Positions 16,036 to 24,740 of a stretch of DNA of 53,991 nt are shown here, one piece after another. The number at the start of each line of letters is the position of its first letter. Position 1 is the first letter of the stretch. The translations under genes were made by a program, and so were the position numbers. The stretch is from C00003060 sp964502635 (GTDB lineage: Bacteria; Desulfobacterota; Desulfobacteria; Desulfobacterales; C00003060), in the NCBI GenBank assembly GCA_964502635.1, contig CAZCXI010000003.1:1-53991 (forward strand), given 5' to 3'. The notes below the pieces were generated by a model, which saw only the letters and a program-made list of their open reading frames with translations, ran no database searches and was not told the DNA's origin.

Positions 16036-17430
16036 CTATGATGAGCCTTGCGTCCAGGTGGCATCCGGATGTACCTCGCCTTCTGCGGCTGGAAGCTCAT
16101 ATTTCCTGAGTTTGGTCCTGAGTGTTTTGCGATCAATCCCGAGCAATTGAGCAGCTCGGGATTTGTTTCCATTTTCGCTGGCCAGCACCTTCATAATATG
16201 CTGTCGTTCCATTTCCTCCAGGCGGATCGGTTCTGTGGTCACCATTGGGGAACAGACGGTATTGGAGTAAACGAGATCCTGGGAGGTAATGGTTTTGTCC
16301 CGGGCAAATACGATCAACCGTTCTATGGTATTTTCCAGTTCACGAACATTTCCAGGCCAGCTGTATTGTGTGAGTGTTTCCATCGCATTAGGAGAAAAAC
16401 CCCGCACGGCCTTTCCTTGTTTGTGGCTGAACAGTTTCAAAAAGTGATTCACCAGCAGCGGGATATCCTCCTTGCGGTTTCTCAAAGGGGGCAAGTGGAT
16501 GGAGATCACATTAAGCCGGAAAAAGAGATCCTCCCGAAAGTGTCCCTTGGCCATGGCCTCTTGAGGGTCCCGGTTTGTGGCCGATATGAGACGAACATCG
16601 ACTTTGACTACTTTGTGATCCCCTACCTTGGAGATGCTCTTGTCCTCCACTGCCTTGAGGAGCTTCGCTTGAATTTCCAGGTCAATGTTGGATATTTCAT
16701 CGAAGAACAAGGTGCCTCCGTGGGCCATCTCGAACTTGCCGTGCCGGGTTGCATTTGCGCCTGTAAAGGCCCCTCTAACATGGCCGAAAAGCTCACTTTC
16801 AAAAAGCGTTTTCACCAAGGAGCCGCAATCGATGGAGATGAAGGGATGTTCGCGCCGCTTGCTCGTCTCATGGATTTTCCGGGCTACAAGACCCTTGCCC
16901 GTCCCACTTTCACCCTGTAGCAATACGGTGCTGTCTGTGGGGGCTACCATGGCGACCATCTCCTTGACCTTTGCCATGGCAGGGCCTTCACCGATCATTT
17001 CCGTGTGCCTGGGTTGCTGCTGGAGATCTTGCTTGAGACACAAATTCTCGATGGTGAGACGACGGTTCCTGAGCACCCGGTTGACCATTTTAAGCAGCTC
17101 ATCCGGTGTGAAGGGTTTGGCAATAAAGTCAAAGGCCCCGAGCTTGATGGCCTGAACAGCCGTCTCAATGGAGCCGTATCCTGAGATCATCACGACGATC
17201 GCCTCTGGATCGAGGTCCTGGATCTTGGCCAGGACAAAGAGCCCGTCTTCGCCTGGCATCTTCAAATCGAGCAGGATAAGATCAAATGACCAGTCTTCCA
17301 GCAGGGCGAGCCCCTCGCGACCACTTTTTGCCATGGTAACGCTGTGCCCATGTTTGGTAAGCGCCTGGTGGCAGGCGTCCCTCATAAAAGCGTCGTCGTC
17401 AATCACCAGGATGTTGTAACTGGCCTCCAT
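16036..17430 (-). CDS. Sigma-54-dependent response regulator (NtrC family)
   Basis: The 464-residue protein has a receiver domain (1-120) with acidic pocket DDD (11-13) and phospho-acceptor Asp55 in LLDLKMPG. An AAA+ domain (about 143-375) follows, with Walker A GESGTGKG, the sigma-54 contact loop GAFTGA, and Walker B GGTLFFDEI. A Fis-type helix-turn-helix is at the end (GNKSRAAQLLGIDRKTLRTKL). It would activate RpoN-dependent promoters once phosphorylated by the histidine kinase encoded just upstream (17520-18347). About 50 residues upstream of the PGK-like gene on the same strand would not couple them: the gap is about 100 bases, so co-transcription is possible but unproven. Confidence 0.93.
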   Translation of the reverse strand: MEASYNILVIDDDAFMRDACHQALTKHGHSVTMAKSGREGLALLEDWSFDLILLDLKMPGEDGLFVLAKIQDLDPEAIVVMISGYGSIETAVQAIKLGAFDFIAKPFTPDELLKMVNRVLRNRRLTIENLCLKQDLQQQPRHTEMIGEGPAMAKVKEMVAMVAPTDSTVLLQGESGTGKGLVARKIHETSKRREHPFISIDCGSLVKTLFESELFGHVRGAFTGANATRHGKFEMAHGGTLFFDEISNIDLEIQAKLLKAVEDKSISKVGDHKVVKVDVRLISATNRDPQEAMAKGHFREDLFFRLNVISIHLPPLRNRKEDIPLLVNHFLKLFSHKQGKAVRGFSPNAMETLTQYSWPGNVRELENTIERLIVFARDKTITSQDLVYSNTVCSPMVTTEPIRLEEMERQHIMKVLASENGNKSRAAQLLGIDRKTLRTKLRKYELPAAEGEVHPDATWTQGSS

Positions 17431-17519
17431 CAGTTTGAGATGCTCCGGTTAGAAGTATTCGGGATGTAAGACTTTTCTTGCTTTCAGATCATGCCTCTGT
17501 GCCACACCTTGCGCGAGGC

Positions 17520-18347
17520 CTAAAGGGTCACAGCCTGCTCAGCCCGCGGGGCCAAATCCATCTCGGCCGCAGGCAAACGGATTGTGAACGTGGACCCTTG
17601 TCCCTTTGAACTTTCCACCGTCATGGTTCCCCCGTGTCGCTGAACAATACCGTGGCAGATGGAAAGGCCCAGGCCTGTTCCCTTGTCCTTTTTCTTGGTG
17701 GTGAAAAAGGGTTCGAAGATCCTTCCTAAGTGCTCATCGGTTATACCGCAACCCGTGTCCAAACATTCAATCCGAACCTGGTTCACGTCAGAAGCAAGCT
17801 CGGTGCGCAACGTCAGAGTGCCCCTTCCGTCCATGGATTGTGCTGCGTTGATGATGAGATTCACAAAGACCTGTTCGAGTTGGTTTTCATCCCCTGCAAC
17901 CACAGGCAGGGCCGGGTCAAGATCAGTCTGAATGGTGATGTTTCTCAGAAGGACATGATCCTCCAAAAAACCTATTACATTCCGCAATATCCGGTTGATC
18001 TGGACCGACTTCGGGTGAGGGGTTTCTTCATGGGCAAAATCGAGCAGGCCTTGCACAATGATTTTGCACCGATGCGCCAACTTATTGATCTTGACAATTT
18101 TTTCCCGATGCTGATCATCCTCAGCCAGATCCTCTAAGAGGAGATGACTGTACATCAGGATGCCGCCAAGGGGGGTATTCAGTTCGTGGGCAATCTCGCT
18201 GGCTACCCTGACCGTAGCCTTCAGGCGTTCAGCAGAAAGCAGACTGTCCTGTCTTTTTGAAGGTGCCGGCCCCTGGCCGGCAAGGTTTCTTGATCTTTTC
18301 TTGGACACCATAATGTACGACAGCCGGTCTGCCCGAAAGGTGCTCAC
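17520..18347 (-). CDS. Soluble histidine kinase paired with the NtrC-type regulator
   Basis: The 275-residue protein has a dimerisation/phospho-acceptor helix with H-box ASEIAHELNTPLGG (His54) and an ATP-binding domain with N-box QVFVNLIINAAQSM, G1 ECLDTGCGI, F-box EPFFTT and G2 GTGLGLSI. There is no sensor domain or transmembrane segment, so it probably receives its signal through a partner, as NtrB- or ZraS-like soluble kinases do. The response regulator lies 89 bases downstream. The start is uncertain: GTG 18347 (used) or ATG 18311; neither has a good ribosome-binding site. A MITE-like element lies 33 bases upstream and may affect its promoter. Confidence 0.9.
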   Translation of the reverse strand: MSTFRADRLSYIMVSKKRSRNLAGQGPAPSKRQDSLLSAERLKATVRVASEIAHELNTPLGGILMYSHLLLEDLAEDDQHREKIVKINKLAHRCKIIVQGLLDFAHEETPHPKSVQINRILRNVIGFLEDHVLLRNITIQTDLDPALPVVAGDENQLEQVFVNLIINAAQSMDGRGTLTLRTELASDVNQVRIECLDTGCGITDEHLGRIFEPFFTTKKKDKGTGLGLSICHGIVQRHGGTMTVESSKGQGSTFTIRLPAAEMDLAPRAEQAVTL

Positions 18348-18380
18348 GGTTCAGACGGTGGCAACAATCTTCTTATTATT

Positions 18381-18591
18381 GATGGTTTCGTAAAAAGTCT
18401 CTTGTGAGCGAAATTGAGCATTTTGGGGATAAAGCGCTTGAGGTGTTCAGCGTTAAGAAATGCTAACTGTTTGAGGGTGTTAGCCCGAGTTGAGCGCAGA
18501 GCTTCACCGCGTGTTAGCATTTTAGCTGAGCACCTCAGGGGCACCCAAAATGTTCACGGAGCGAGCACAATCGACTTTTTACGAAACCATC
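18381..18591. mobile_element. MITE-like inverted-repeat element, copy A (211 bp)
   Basis: The 19-base perfect terminal inverted repeats are GATGGTTTCGTAAAAAGTC and its complement at the right end (18573-18591). They enclose subterminal GAGCATTTTGGG/CCCAAAATGTTC and an inner inverted repeat (GGTGTTCAGC...GCTGAGCACC). Perfect 6-base direct repeats ATTATT flank it (18375-18380 and 18592-18597). There is no coding capacity. Relative to copy B it has about 22 extra bases in the centre. Confidence 0.85.
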
Positions 18592-18597
18592 ATTATT

Positions 18598-19120
18598 GAT
18601 GATTCTTGCGGTCTTGTGAAGACGCTTTTTTTCACTTCCCGACCACAATTAGTATCTTTTAAACGACTTTGCATCATTTTTCAAGAGGAAGGGAGTGGAG
18701 AAAAATGTCGTTCGAAAAACACTTCTTACGAGTGTCTTGAAACGTATGTCTCAAATCCCCAAGCTCCTATTGCCGCCTTGACCGGCCTGCTTCCCGCGAG
18801 CCCCGACCTTTGGTCAGGGAGCTTCACATTGCACCCATGATCCGCAATCCGTTTGGTAATGCCGTCGCTGCGACCGCGACCACCGGCTGTTGACTTTCCG
18901 ACTGCAGAAGGGGCCGCTGCAGGCTGCGAGCCACGTCACCACCGCTGATCATCAAGGTGTCAACGGTCAGCAAAAAGGCCCTTGGCGGGTGTCACACCTG
19001 CCAGCAGTCTTCCTTTTTTTCCGTTTGTGTGCTACGCACCACGCAACAGGGAGGCGGGAATGAAAATGAAATGGTTTTGTAGTTCATTTTCGGAGTTTCT
19101 GCTTCTGGTGCAAAAAAGCG
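18598..19120. other. Intergenic stretch, no gene seen
   Basis: About 520 bases without a supported gene. Part of it (18840-19000) has coding-like GC content but every frame is broken, so it could be decayed coding sequence; I cannot identify a source. Confidence 0.4.
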
Positions 19121-19423
19121 ATGGCTGATGACCGCACAGATCGGCGACCCGAGTGCTTCGGTCGATTGGATATTGTATTTCCTGTGGGCGAAGAAGGCAT
19201 ACGGACCACACCGCCTGAATGTTTGAAGTGCGCTTTGGCGAAATCCTGTATCCAGGCGGCCATGCGTACCACTGGAGGACTGAAACTGGAGGAAGAGCGC
19301 GTTGATCGGGCCTATGAATATGGCCTCATCGGAAGGCTGGCGTGCTGGTCCGAAAAGAAGTTCATCCACCAAAAGATAGAAGCCCTGACCTCCGTGGCCA
19401 AGTCAAAACGGAAAAAAAGATGA
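19121..19423 (+). CDS. Small Cys-containing protein of unknown function
   Basis: The 100-residue soluble product begins with RRPECFGRLDIVFPVGEEGI (residues 8-27) and a CxxC-type cluster (PECLKCALAKSCIQAAM, about 32-48). A C-terminal helix with REAYEYG-like VDRAYEYGLIGRLACWSEKK and a basic tail follow. The arrangement of four cysteines could bind zinc or an FeS cluster. Similar CFG...IVFPMGEDG...C..C proteins occur, from memory, in sulfate-reducing Desulfobacterota, with no known role. The ribosome-binding site is weak. It faces a convergent gene 55 bases downstream. Confidence 0.65.
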   Translation: MADDRTDRRPECFGRLDIVFPVGEEGIRTTPPECLKCALAKSCIQAAMRTTGGLKLEEERVDRAYEYGLIGRLACWSEKKFIHQKIEALTSVAKSKRKKR

Positions 19424-19478
19424 GGTGCAAACAGCCGCGCGAAGTTCTTTGTGAACAACGTCGGTGAGTTGGCCTGCT

Positions 19479-19973
19479 TTACGAAGCCCTTTCGAGACGA
19501 TATTTGTACGGGTCCATTTCCGTCCAAATAATGGCGTCCCCGGCTGTAATCCCTTCCCCTTGATAGAATTCTTTGATCATCTTTTTCTCCCTGAGCCTGT
19601 TTTCACTTCGAAGTTCATCGGTCTGGAAAACTTGGCCCAGCGATGTTTGGACTTCAAACGGGGTTCCGTCAAGTGGAATAAGCCCGGCCTTTTTCAGCTT
19701 CAGAGTGGACAAGACACTCTGAGCGATGTCACCCGTAGTGACTTTCCATGAGACGCATTTTCCAGATTCAGTCACGTGCGGGGAGATGCCCAGTTTCTCA
19801 AGTTTGTCTTCGAGCCCGTTCATGGCATCTTCAATTTTTCTGGCATCTTCCTTTATTTGTTCAATATCTTGGGCGATGGCAGTAAGCACTTTTATCTTTT
19901 TTGCGTCTCTGTTTTTTGTGGCCATGGCCATATGTCCCCAGACCCTCTCCTCAAAAGCTTTCACCTCTTTCAT
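19479..19973 (-). CDS. Coiled-coil protein of unknown function
   Basis: The 164-residue protein starts with about 65 residues of charged helix (coiled coil: KIKVLTAIAQDIEQIKEDAR). A beta-rich part follows, with SGKCVSWKVTTGDIAQSVLS and a C-terminal GEGITAGDAIIWTEMDPYKY. There is no signal peptide and a single cysteine. AGGAGG lies eight bases before the ATG, a strong start. It diverges from the tusA-like gene; the 300-base region between them holds an inverted repeat (20052-20072) that could regulate either gene. The family is not recognised. Confidence 0.7.
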   Translation of the reverse strand: MKEVKAFEERVWGHMAMATKNRDAKKIKVLTAIAQDIEQIKEDARKIEDAMNGLEDKLEKLGISPHVTESGKCVSWKVTTGDIAQSVLSTLKLKKAGLIPLDGTPFEVQTSLGQVFQTDELRSENRLREKKMIKEFYQGEGITAGDAIIWTEMDPYKYRLERAS

Positions 19974-20051
19974 AACAAGAACCTCCTTTGTCTATGTATG
20001 TCTGTCATTGCTGAGCCGGACAGGCCGGAACCAAAAAAGGAAGTATGACAT

Positions 20052-20072
20052 AACCTAATATTCGGTTAGGTT
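20052..20072. promoter_or_regulatory. Inverted repeat in a divergent promoter region
   Basis: AACCTAA - TATTCGG - TTAGGTT: seven-base perfect arms with a seven-base spacer. It sits between two divergent genes and is a plausible operator; no regulator is identified. Confidence 0.4.
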
Positions 20073-20273
20073 TCACAGAATCTTTACAAATATTTATGGG
20101 GCTTTTCTTTTTGCCGCGGCTGTGCTACGTCACAAGCCTGTTGTCAAATAGAGGCTTGAGCTCGGGAAGAAAGTGCAAAGGCAACTGTTTCCGGATTGGG
20201 AGATGTTTGTCATTTGAAAAAGACGTTGATAACGGGACTGCAGCCACAGGATCTTATGTGAGGAGAGGTGACG

Positions 20274-20498
20274 ATGGCAGTGGAAGTTCTTGACACCCTG
20301 GGTCAGAAATGCCCTCAGCCGGTCTTGAAGATCGCGGTAAAGGCTCCTGATATGAAACATGGTGATATCTTGGAGGTATTGGGAGACTGCCCGACGTTTG
20401 AGAAAGATGTGCGCACCTGGTGTGAGCGGCTGGGCAAGGTCTTCCTTTCCCTAAAGGAGGAAGGGGCAAACAAAAAAAGGATCCAGATTCAGTTTTAA
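20274..20498 (+). CDS. TusA-family sulfur carrier protein
   Basis: The 74-residue product has the TusA/SirA/YedF fold signature: VLDTLGQKCPQPVLKI with the active-site Cys13 in CPQP, then DILEVLGDCPTFEKDVRTWC and a C-terminal strand KKRIQIQF. Family members carry persulfide sulfur for tRNA thiolation, molybdopterin metabolism or dissimilatory sulfur metabolism. The ATG 20274 follows GAGGAGAGGTGACG; a GTG two codons earlier is an alternative. It is a single-gene unit convergent with the small radical SAM partner gene. Which sulfur pathway it serves cannot be told. Confidence 0.88.
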   Translation: MAVEVLDTLGQKCPQPVLKIAVKAPDMKHGDILEVLGDCPTFEKDVRTWCERLGKVFLSLKEEGANKKRIQIQF

Positions 20499-20606
20499 GC
20501 AGCTCATCCTTGCAAAGTGCCCGAAAGGATGGCAGCAGTTGTCAAATTCGGCGTTTCCGGCGAGTTGAAAGCCACGGGACGAGCCATAGACACTTGAGGC
20601 AGGTCC

Positions 20607-20954
20607 CTATATCTTAGCCAGCTCCCTTTCTATCTCGTCGAAAATATCCTCCACCTTGTACAAGAACTGATCGGCCTGAGCCAGATGCCAGTCGGCAATC
20701 TGCGCTTCTATGTCCTCGTACAGCTTGTGCAGTGAACCTCTATGCTGCAGAAGGATTTCTCTGAAAGGTGGGTCTCCTTCCAACTGGTAAAGAAGTTTGT
20801 CCAGCCTTTTTATAATCTCAAACAGAGAAGGTCCTTCTTGCACCCATTCTTCGTCCAGGTAACCGAGGCGATGGGCAATTCCGGGGTAGGCCTTTTCAAA
20901 ACCTTTCTTGTAGTAAGGCCGAATACGCACCGTCAACTGCATATACTTGCTCAT
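20607..20954 (-). CDS. Small protein coupled to the radical SAM gene
   Basis: The 115-residue soluble protein is rich in aromatic and acidic residues and mostly helical (PSLFEIIKRLDKLLYQLEG, then DIEAQIADWHLAQADQFLYK). It starts MSKYMQLTVRIRPYYKKGF. No cysteines or known domain are seen. Its ATG is three bases after the stop of the radical SAM gene, and its ribosome-binding site (GGGAGGAT) lies inside the last codons of that gene, so translation is almost certainly coupled. It may be a binding partner or substrate-delivery protein for the enzyme; this is inference from position only. Confidence 0.65.
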   Translation of the reverse strand: MSKYMQLTVRIRPYYKKGFEKAYPGIAHRLGYLDEEWVQEGPSLFEIIKRLDKLLYQLEGDPPFREILLQHRGSLHKLYEDIEAQIADWHLAQADQFLYKVEDIFDEIERELAKI

Positions 20955-20957
20955 CAG

Positions 20958-22835
20958 TTATCCTCCCTGCTTTTCTGCCGTTACCGGCACGGCCAGGCTG
21001 AGATATCTGCCATGTTCCTCGAACATCAGTCTCTTGTCCACCATCATCTTCAGAAAAGGCACGATTCTGTCCTCCCCGACCCTGGGGAAGCGGGTGACGA
21101 TACGCTTGAGGGATCGCTGCCTCTGACAAAAGCGGTAGATGGCCCTCGAGTTTCCCACAAGGCGGTGCGTCAACGGTTGTGCGCCCAGGCGCTTCTGCCG
21201 GATGATCAAAAAATCACGTCCATCTCGAAAGCTAAGGATGGGGGAACAGGAAGGGCCGCTATGGAGTTCAGCGTAGGCCGTTTTCCACGCCCTAACCTTT
21301 TTTTTGATCGGCTGCCATAGTTTCCTCTGCTGTCGCAGGTCACCCCTGTATGACTGGATCATAAAACGCATGGCCCGGCAGACGTCCGGCGGGAATAGGG
21401 CCGCGTAGTTGAGATGGTTGAACACCCCTGTCAGATCAAAGGCCCGGGGATCTTGCCACACAGGACTGCCCAGGCCAAGCCAGAAATGGACAAGCCGGAG
21501 GGGTCGAAATGGGAGGGTGAATTCGAGGGCGCGAAGGGTCTCATCCACGTCATCCGCATCGCTTCCCGGAAAATGGACGATGAGATTGGAGACGTTGGAT
21601 ATGCCGAGTGCTTCGCAGTCCTTCATGATTTCCATGTTCCGGATGGCTGTTGTTCCCTTGCGAAGTTTCTTAAGGAGCCTGGTACTCAACGCCTCGATTC
21701 CGACCTGGACCTCGTGCATGCCTGCAGAACGCATGACCTGGAGAACCCCATGAGACGTGGTGGCCCTGATTTCTGCGAAGAGGCGAAAGTCTTTTTGGAG
21801 CCTGGCCAGTTGTAAAAAGATCTCTCTGGACGTGCGCAGGGGGAGCAGATTATCCATGAAGGCGACAGAGAGGGTCTTATGCTTTGTGGTCAGGTGATCG
21901 ACCTCTGAGACCACCTGCGACACCCCCTTGGACCGGTATCCATCCCACTGAAGATTCAGGTTGCAAAAAGCACACCCCGTTCGGCCTGACGAACCCTTAC
22001 GGCCCTGCCACCAACATCCTCTGGACACCTCCGCAGGCAGGGTTGGGAAAAATGTTTTCTCCGAATCCAATGTGTTGAGGAGATGAAAGTAATCATCGTA
22101 GTCCGGAGGCGGTAAGCTGCTCAGGTCCTGGAGTTGATGAAAGCTGGCGGAGGCCCGGGTGTTCGCCCGGTTCCTTGCAACAACACCAGGGATAGGGGGA
22201 CAAGCATCAGCCCCCTGTAAAGCTTCCGTTTGGCGGACTAATCGACTCAGCGGCCGTTCCCCTTCGCCACTAACGACAAAGTCCACCTCGGGAAACGTCT
22301 CCAGCAAGGCGTCAGTCCCGTCGCCTGAGAACATAGAACCACCCACAACCACAGGCAGATAGGGAAAACCTTTCTTGATCCGTTTGATGAAATAAAGCGA
22401 TGAGGTGAGTTGACAAAGACAAATAGAAAAACCCGCAAGCCCATATCGCCCCCAGTCCACGCTTTTCATGAGGGCGTCGGATACTTCTTTTACCTGCATG
22501 ACCAGGGACTCGAAATCAACCCTGCGAAGATCGGGCTTACCCCTGACCTCGCGGTCAAAGATCTTTTCAATCTTGTTCTTACGTTCAGGAAACAAGAGGG
22601 CACCGTACACGGATTCTGCCAGCCAGGTCCTCTCCGATATGGCGTGATAGCGTTTGTAACCGATCCTTTCCGCCACCTTAAGATAAAGATGCAAAGCCTC
22701 AACCTTCAAATCAGGAAACCGGGTCTTCAAATAGGCTTTAAGAGCACCAAGCTGAATAGAAGGACGATTGTAAAGGGGCCAAGGGGTGGAAACCAAGACC
22801 ACACGTTCCAGGTGTGCGGTTCCAGAGCCTTTCAT
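20958..22835 (-). CDS. B12-binding-type radical SAM protein, RiPP-maturase-like
   Basis: The 625-residue protein has an N-terminal cobalamin-binding-like Rossmann domain (about 1-200; no DxHxxG seen, with VVVGGSMFSGDG and VVSGEGERPL). A radical SAM domain (about 265-470) follows, with cluster motif SRGCWW (Cys274) and GCAFCNLN (Cys288, Cys291), giving CX13CX2C instead of CX3CX2C. A C-terminal domain ends it. The CWW...CxFC pattern followed by YRSK resembles the RiPP-maturation radical SAM C-methyltransferase group, whose first spacing is also expanded. AAGGA lies before the ATG. No precursor peptide or transporter was recognised nearby; the only partner is the coupled 115-residue protein. Confidence 0.8.
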   Translation of the reverse strand: MKGSGTAHLERVVLVSTPWPLYNRPSIQLGALKAYLKTRFPDLKVEALHLYLKVAERIGYKRYHAISERTWLAESVYGALLFPERKNKIEKIFDREVRGKPDLRRVDFESLVMQVKEVSDALMKSVDWGRYGLAGFSICLCQLTSSLYFIKRIKKGFPYLPVVVGGSMFSGDGTDALLETFPEVDFVVSGEGERPLSRLVRQTEALQGADACPPIPGVVARNRANTRASASFHQLQDLSSLPPPDYDDYFHLLNTLDSEKTFFPTLPAEVSRGCWWQGRKGSSGRTGCAFCNLNLQWDGYRSKGVSQVVSEVDHLTTKHKTLSVAFMDNLLPLRTSREIFLQLARLQKDFRLFAEIRATTSHGVLQVMRSAGMHEVQVGIEALSTRLLKKLRKGTTAIRNMEIMKDCEALGISNVSNLIVHFPGSDADDVDETLRALEFTLPFRPLRLVHFWLGLGSPVWQDPRAFDLTGVFNHLNYAALFPPDVCRAMRFMIQSYRGDLRQQRKLWQPIKKKVRAWKTAYAELHSGPSCSPILSFRDGRDFLIIRQKRLGAQPLTHRLVGNSRAIYRFCQRQRSLKRIVTRFPRVGEDRIVPFLKMMVDKRLMFEEHGRYLSLAVPVTAEKQGG

Positions 22836-23035
22836 CTTGCGATCCTTGCGGGGTGGTGTCTCATCTGTCGGTCTTTATATCGCATCCAGGCTCGGGCATC
22901 AAACGCTATGATGCGTCCAGGGCATTTCCGGCAAAGCTTGTCAGGACACAGAGGCGCTCATCCCTCAAAGGGGCGAAAAACTCCCGTCGGGCTCAAAGGA
23001 TGAGAGACCTTTGAATAACTCATTTGAACGACTAT

Positions 23036-23171
23036 TATGAGCTTTTTGGGGCACCCATCTCGGCGAAGCGAACGGCCCACGTTAGTGGGCAAATCCTAAA
23101 CTGTTTGAGGCCGTTAGGCCGAGTTTTTAGGGTTTAGTGAGCAAGCCCTTAGATGGGTCAAAAAGCTCATA
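23036..23171. mobile_element. Variant MITE-like inverted-repeat element, copy D
   Basis: Terminal inverted repeats TATGAGCTTTTTG and CAAAAAGCTCATA (13 bases, perfect) enclose CACCCATCT/AGATGGGT. The core AACTGTTTGAGG...GTTAGGCCGAGTTTT resembles the core of copies A-C, although the ends differ. It lies in the gap between the divergent radical SAM gene and the sigma-54 activator gene. Confidence 0.6.
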
Positions 23172-23369
23172 CAAATAAGTGAGAAGGAGTTCTTCAAAGG
23201 TCTCGATGATGGTCCGACAGAGCATCAGGACGTTGAAATAGCGATCCTTAACATGTTCCGACTTGGCCAAATTGACACGCAACGAGATGTTCGTTATATT
23301 CCATCACGCGTGTGCCGGGCCATATTGCAAGACATCTTTGGCCACTGCCGACAAGCGAATACTTGGTCC

Positions 23370-24725
23370 ATGAAGCCGATAACTCTCGAAAATATCCTGG
23401 CCGACAAGAAAAATCTGGAGCGCATTCTCGACAATCTCATGGAGGGAATCATCGCCCACGATAAGGGCAGACATATCCTCTTCTTCAACAGGGCCGCCGA
23501 GGAGATAACCGGCTACCGCAAGGCAGAGATCCTTGGAAAGGACTGCCACGAGGCCTTTGGAGGCCCCTTTTGCGGCGGGCGGTGCGCCTTTTCCGGCGAA
23601 GCCCAGGATTCCTGGACCCACACAGACTATCCCCTCAATATTGTTACCAAACAGGGCGACGTGCGGCGGCTTGAGATGTCGGTCACAGGAATGACGGATG
23701 AAGCGGGATGTTTCATGGGTGTCCTTGCCGCCTTTCGAGATGTCACAGATCTAATCGGCTTGCAAATACAGCAGGGCAAACTCCACAGCTTCGCTGGCAT
23801 TATCGGGCAGGATCCCAAGATGCTCCGAGTTTTCGAGCAGATACGGGAGCTGGCCGCCAACGACTATCCCGTCCATATTGCCGGCGAGACCGGCACGGGA
23901 AAAGAACTGGTGGCAACGGCGATTCACAACGAGAGCAGACGGGGCGGAGGCCCCTTTGTGCCCGTCAACTGCGCGGCGCTTCCAGAAGGCACCCTTGAGA
24001 GTGAGCTCTTCGGACACGTGAAAGGCGCTTTTACCGGAGCCATGCGGGACAAAAAGGGCCGGTTTGAACTGGCCCACGGCGGCACCCTGTTGCTGGACGA
24101 AGTGGGAGATCTGCCCAGACTTGTGCAGGCGAAACTGTTGCGGGTCCTTCAGGACGGGGTATTTGAGCGCGTGGGCGCCGAGAAAACCCTCTCTGTGGAT
24201 GTGCGCCTCATCAGCGCCACCCATCGGGATCTGAAACGTGAGGTGGAAAGGGGGAATTTTCGCGAGGACCTCTACTACCGCATCAATGTGGTCCCCCTCT
24301 ACCTGCCGCCGCTCAGAAAGCGGAAAAATGACATCCCTCTTCTGGCAGAGCACTTGCTTGGTAAGGCCTCGGAAAAAGGGCGTGCAGTCCCTGGTCTTTC
24401 CAAAGAGGCCTTGGCTATCATGATGGACTATCCTTGGCCCGGAAACGTGCGCGAGTTCCAGAGTGCCATTCGGTTTGCGCTTGTCAAGTCGAAGGGACGC
24501 CTCATTCAACCGGGCCACCTCCCTCTCGAACTGAAACAATGGCAAGACAATCGCCCGTCCCGCGGTCCCTCCCGAAAACTGGATCCCGAAAGTGTTCGGA
24601 TTGCTTTGGCGCGGACTGGCGGGAACAAGGCCAAGGCGGCCAGGATCCTGGGTGTGGGTCGAGCCACACTTTATCGGTTTTTTGCCGACTTTCCGGATGT
24701 CCCACAAGACACTTATGTCTCATAG
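23370..24725 (+). CDS. PAS-containing sigma-54-dependent activator
   Basis: Starting at ATG 23370 the product is 451 residues. A PAS domain (about 12-120) contains a cysteine cluster (FGGPFCGGRCAFSG), which could bind a metal or sense redox state. The AAA+ domain (about 145-370) has Walker A GETGTGKE, GAFTGA and Walker B GGTLLLDEV. A Fis-type helix-turn-helix (GNKAKAARILGVGRATLYRF) ends the protein. There is no receiver domain, so it probably senses its signal directly. An upstream ATG at 23253 would add 39 residues that look non-conserved. A palindrome overlaps its stop codon. The neighbouring oxygen-defence genes and the sigma-54 promoters elsewhere are possible targets. Confidence 0.9.
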   Translation: MKPITLENILADKKNLERILDNLMEGIIAHDKGRHILFFNRAAEEITGYRKAEILGKDCHEAFGGPFCGGRCAFSGEAQDSWTHTDYPLNIVTKQGDVRRLEMSVTGMTDEAGCFMGVLAAFRDVTDLIGLQIQQGKLHSFAGIIGQDPKMLRVFEQIRELAANDYPVHIAGETGTGKELVATAIHNESRRGGGPFVPVNCAALPEGTLESELFGHVKGAFTGAMRDKKGRFELAHGGTLLLDEVGDLPRLVQAKLLRVLQDGVFERVGAEKTLSVDVRLISATHRDLKREVERGNFREDLYYRINVVPLYLPPLRKRKNDIPLLAEHLLGKASEKGRAVPGLSKEALAIMMDYPWPGNVREFQSAIRFALVKSKGRLIQPGHLPLELKQWQDNRPSRGPSRKLDPESVRIALARTGGNKAKAARILGVGRATLYRFFADFPDVPQDTYVS

Positions 24726-24740
24726 TCTAATATGAGACAT
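24715..24740. promoter_or_regulatory. Palindrome overlapping the activator stop codon
   Basis: ATGTCTCATA - GTCTAA - TATGAGACAT: perfect ten-base arms. No T-run follows, so it is more likely a binding site or a weak terminator than a classical intrinsic terminator. It could be a site for the Fis-type activator encoded immediately upstream. Confidence 0.45.

Noticed and set aside
16048..16920. A 290-codon plus-strand frame
   Set aside because: It is antisense to the NtrC-type regulator gene, whose domain structure is unmistakable; the frame has no recognisable domain.
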